Positions 5,037-6,472 of a stretch of DNA of 6,472 nt are shown in pieces. Where the stretch lies: the NCBI GenBank assembly GCA_028714595.1, contig JAQTMD010000089.1, positions 1 through 6,472 on the forward strand, given 5' to 3'. A program made the translations under genes and the position numbers. This stretch comes from Candidatus Omnitrophota bacterium. Its GTDB lineage: Bacteria; Omnitrophota; Gorgyraeia; Gygaellales; Profunditerraquicolaceae. Each line of letters starts with the position of its first letter. The stretch's first letter is position 1. The notes under the pieces were generated by a model. It did not search any database. It saw only the letters and a program-made list of their open reading frames with translations, and had not been told where the DNA came from.

Positions 5037-6452
5037 ATGAAGACACCTTCCGTTACCTGCCTGTTCCAGTTCACCCAACGGCGTTGTGAAGCGCTCAGAT
5101 GGCAAATGCAGCGTTTTTCCCGCAGGCAGATAGAGGGGTTTGCCGTCGCAGAGTATCCTTCCATCGAAGACAAAGAAGCCGTTGAAAACTCGCTCAAGAC
5201 GCTTTTGCCCGCGCTCCATTGCGCCGCAGACCGCATCATCGTTTCAATCCCTCATCAGTGGGTCTCCAGCCGCTATATCAGGCTTCCCTCGCAGGACACC
5301 AAAGAGATCGAAGAGATGATTTACCTGCAGGCAGCCAAAGACCTGCCGCTCACCCGCGAAGGACTTACCTTCGGACATCAGGTCGTAGCCCGGGATGCCG
5401 ACGGGTTCTCCGAGATTACCATGATCTTTGCCCGCCGGGCCGGCATCAACCGGATCGTCAATGCCTTTGTTCACAATCAGCTTGAGGTCAGCGCGGTGTA
5501 TCTGTGTACCTATGGGATCGTCGGGTTCTACAACGCGGTCATGACCGCTCAAGCCCCGGAGACGATCGTCGTGGGCCTTGAACCCTCGGGCATGGAGGTT
5601 GCGGTCGTTCGAAACGGCAAGGTTTATTTGAGCAGGTCTGCGAACGTGCAGCAAAAAGAACCCGACTGGGCCGATGCCGTGTTCAAGCAGCTTATGGAGA
5701 CACAGAGCCTGTATCTGCGTCAGGGGCCGTTCGGACCGATACGCAAGGTCCTCCTAACGGGCGATGCCCGCCTGATCCGGGAATGTAAGCCGCATCTGGA
5801 TCAGAAGATGGTCATCCCCGTCGAGGTCATGGAATCGAAAGGACTGCCTGCCGGGGTGATTGCCCGCAGCGCCGCCGCCGACATCCCGATATCACTTCTT
5901 GGTTTTATGCTGCAGCAGCCCCCTGAAACGACCAGCCTCCTCCCGAAAGAAGCCAGGACAACGCGTCTGGAGCGTCAGCAAAGGACCCGTTCAAAGCGCA
6001 CGGCATGGCTGGCGGCGCTCGCCTCGGCGATGCTGGTCACGGCGCTTGCCGTCCAGGTGTTTGCCAGGCATTCGTACCTGGGATATCTTGATAGAGAGCT
6101 TGCGGCGGTCAAGCAAAAGGCGCAGGGCCTTGAATCGAAGGTCAAGGCGCTGCGTGCGTTCAGGAATAAGCAAGGCACGGGGTTGCAGGTCCTGGAGTTC
6201 CTTGTGGCGGTTCATGAGGCCATACCCGCGGGAGTGGCCGTCAACCAACTGCGTTTTGAGGCAGGACAGGAGGAACTCTTTGTCCTGCGCGGATATTCCG
6301 AGAAACTGGATACGGTTTTTGCATATGCCTCGGCGCTGCGCTCCGCCAAGGTATTCCGTGAGGGAGAGATAAAAGTAAAGCAAGCGACCAGCCAGTCCTC
6401 ACGGGACGGGGAAGTCATAAATTTAGAGATAGCGTTTCTTCATAAACAATGA
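5037..6452 (+). CDS. GspL-like protein: PilM-type actin-fold domain, one TM helix, PilN-like periplasmic domain
   Basis: The 471-residue product has the layout of the type II secretion protein GspL, or of PilM fused to PilN. Residues 1-300 match the PilM/GspL actin-like fold: IIVSIPHQWVSSRYIRLP at about 67-84, the EIEEMIYLQAAKDLPL segment at 90-105, the phosphate-2-like strand pair VVGLEPSGMEVAVVRNGKV at 178-196, and the adenosine-side motif KVLLTGDARLI at 237-247. The usual DxGS phosphate-1 motif is not visible at the N-terminus and the second site lacks its aspartate, so ATP binding looks lost, as in GspL. A basic stretch (R310-R321) precedes a single transmembrane helix at about 323-342, then a short coiled coil at 350-377 and an alpha/beta periplasmic domain to the end, as in PilN. 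In known systems this protein sits in the inner membrane and links the cytoplasmic motor ATPase to the periplasmic platform. The ATG is the only start codon after the in-frame stop at 5007, though it has no good ribosome site. The family is well supported; pilus versus secretion role is undecided. Confidence 0.88.
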   Translation: MKTPSVTCLFQFTQRRCEALRWQMQRFSRRQIEGFAVAEYPSIEDKEAVENSLKTLLPALHCAADRIIVSIPHQWVSSRYIRLPSQDTKEIEEMIYLQAAKDLPLTREGLTFGHQVVARDADGFSEITMIFARRAGINRIVNAFVHNQLEVSAVYLCTYGIVGFYNAVMTAQAPETIVVGLEPSGMEVAVVRNGKVYLSRSANVQQKEPDWADAVFKQLMETQSLYLRQGPFGPIRKVLLTGDARLIRECKPHLDQKMVIPVEVMESKGLPAGVIARSAAADIPISLLGFMLQQPPETTSLLPKEARTTRLERQQRTRSKRTAWLAALASAMLVTALAVQVFARHSYLGYLDRELAAVKQKAQGLESKVKALRAFRNKQGTGLQVLEFLVAVHEAIPAGVAVNQLRFEAGQEELFVLRGYSEKLDTVFAYASALRSAKVFREGEIKVKQATSQSSRDGEVINLEIAFLHKQ

Positions 6453-6456
6453 CAGT

Positions 6457-6472
6457 ATGTCCGGCGTGACGA
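6457..6472 (+). CDS. Possible start of the next operon gene, cut by the window end
   Basis: An ATG at 6457, 4 bases after the GspL-like stop, opens a frame (MSGVT) that stays open for the 16 bases left. By analogy with GspL/PilN loci the next gene could be a GspM or PilO type protein, but only five codons are visible and no ribosome site is clear. The overlapping ATG at 6449 is not a better start, because that frame closes after six codons at 6467. Confidence 0.25.

Overview
The window looks like part of one tightly packed plus-strand operon from a Gram-negative (diderm) bacterium. All genes read the same way and the gaps between them are about 1, 4, 19, 1, 36 and 4 bases. The diderm call rests on a polysaccharide-export (Wza-like) protein with a signal peptide and on a GspL/PilM-type protein with one membrane segment. 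GC content looks like the high fifties by eye. Protein style suggests a little-studied phylum such as Omnitrophota, Nitrospirota or Desulfobacterota; this is an impression from memory of similar proteins, not a demonstrated assignment.

Layout: (1) 5-355, a small beta-rich protein of unknown function, possibly cut at its 5' end by the window edge; (2) 357-1274, an ExeA/GspA/MshM-type AAA+ ATPase; (3) 1279-2370, a divergent HD-GYP domain protein whose first residues resemble the N-terminal peptide of GspB-like partners of ExeA ATPases; (4) 2390-4138, a long coiled-coil protein with one N-terminal membrane segment; (5) 4140-5000, a secreted TPR + polysaccharide-export + SLBB protein; (6) 5037-6452, a GspL-like fusion of a PilM-type actin fold, one transmembrane helix and a PilN-like periplasmic domain; (7) a possible next gene starting at 6457 and running off the end. 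I see no stretch over 300 bases without a gene, and no RNA gene, mobile element, CRISPR array or convincing terminator.

The likely common theme is an envelope-spanning machine. An ExeA/MshM-type ATPase and a GspL/PilM-PilN protein are known companions of type II secretion and MSHA/type IV pilus loci. An SLBB export protein is usual in exopolysaccharide (including exosortase-linked) loci, which also often carry an ExeA-type ATPase. The mixture, with an HD-GYP protein and a very long membrane-anchored coiled coil, matches no standard operon I know. A working hypothesis is a secretion or pilus-like assembly system tuned by a nucleotide-signalling or scaffold protein of the HD-GYP family. The genes that would settle it (secretin, GspE/F, pseudopilins, glycosyltransferases or exosortase) lie outside the window if they exist.
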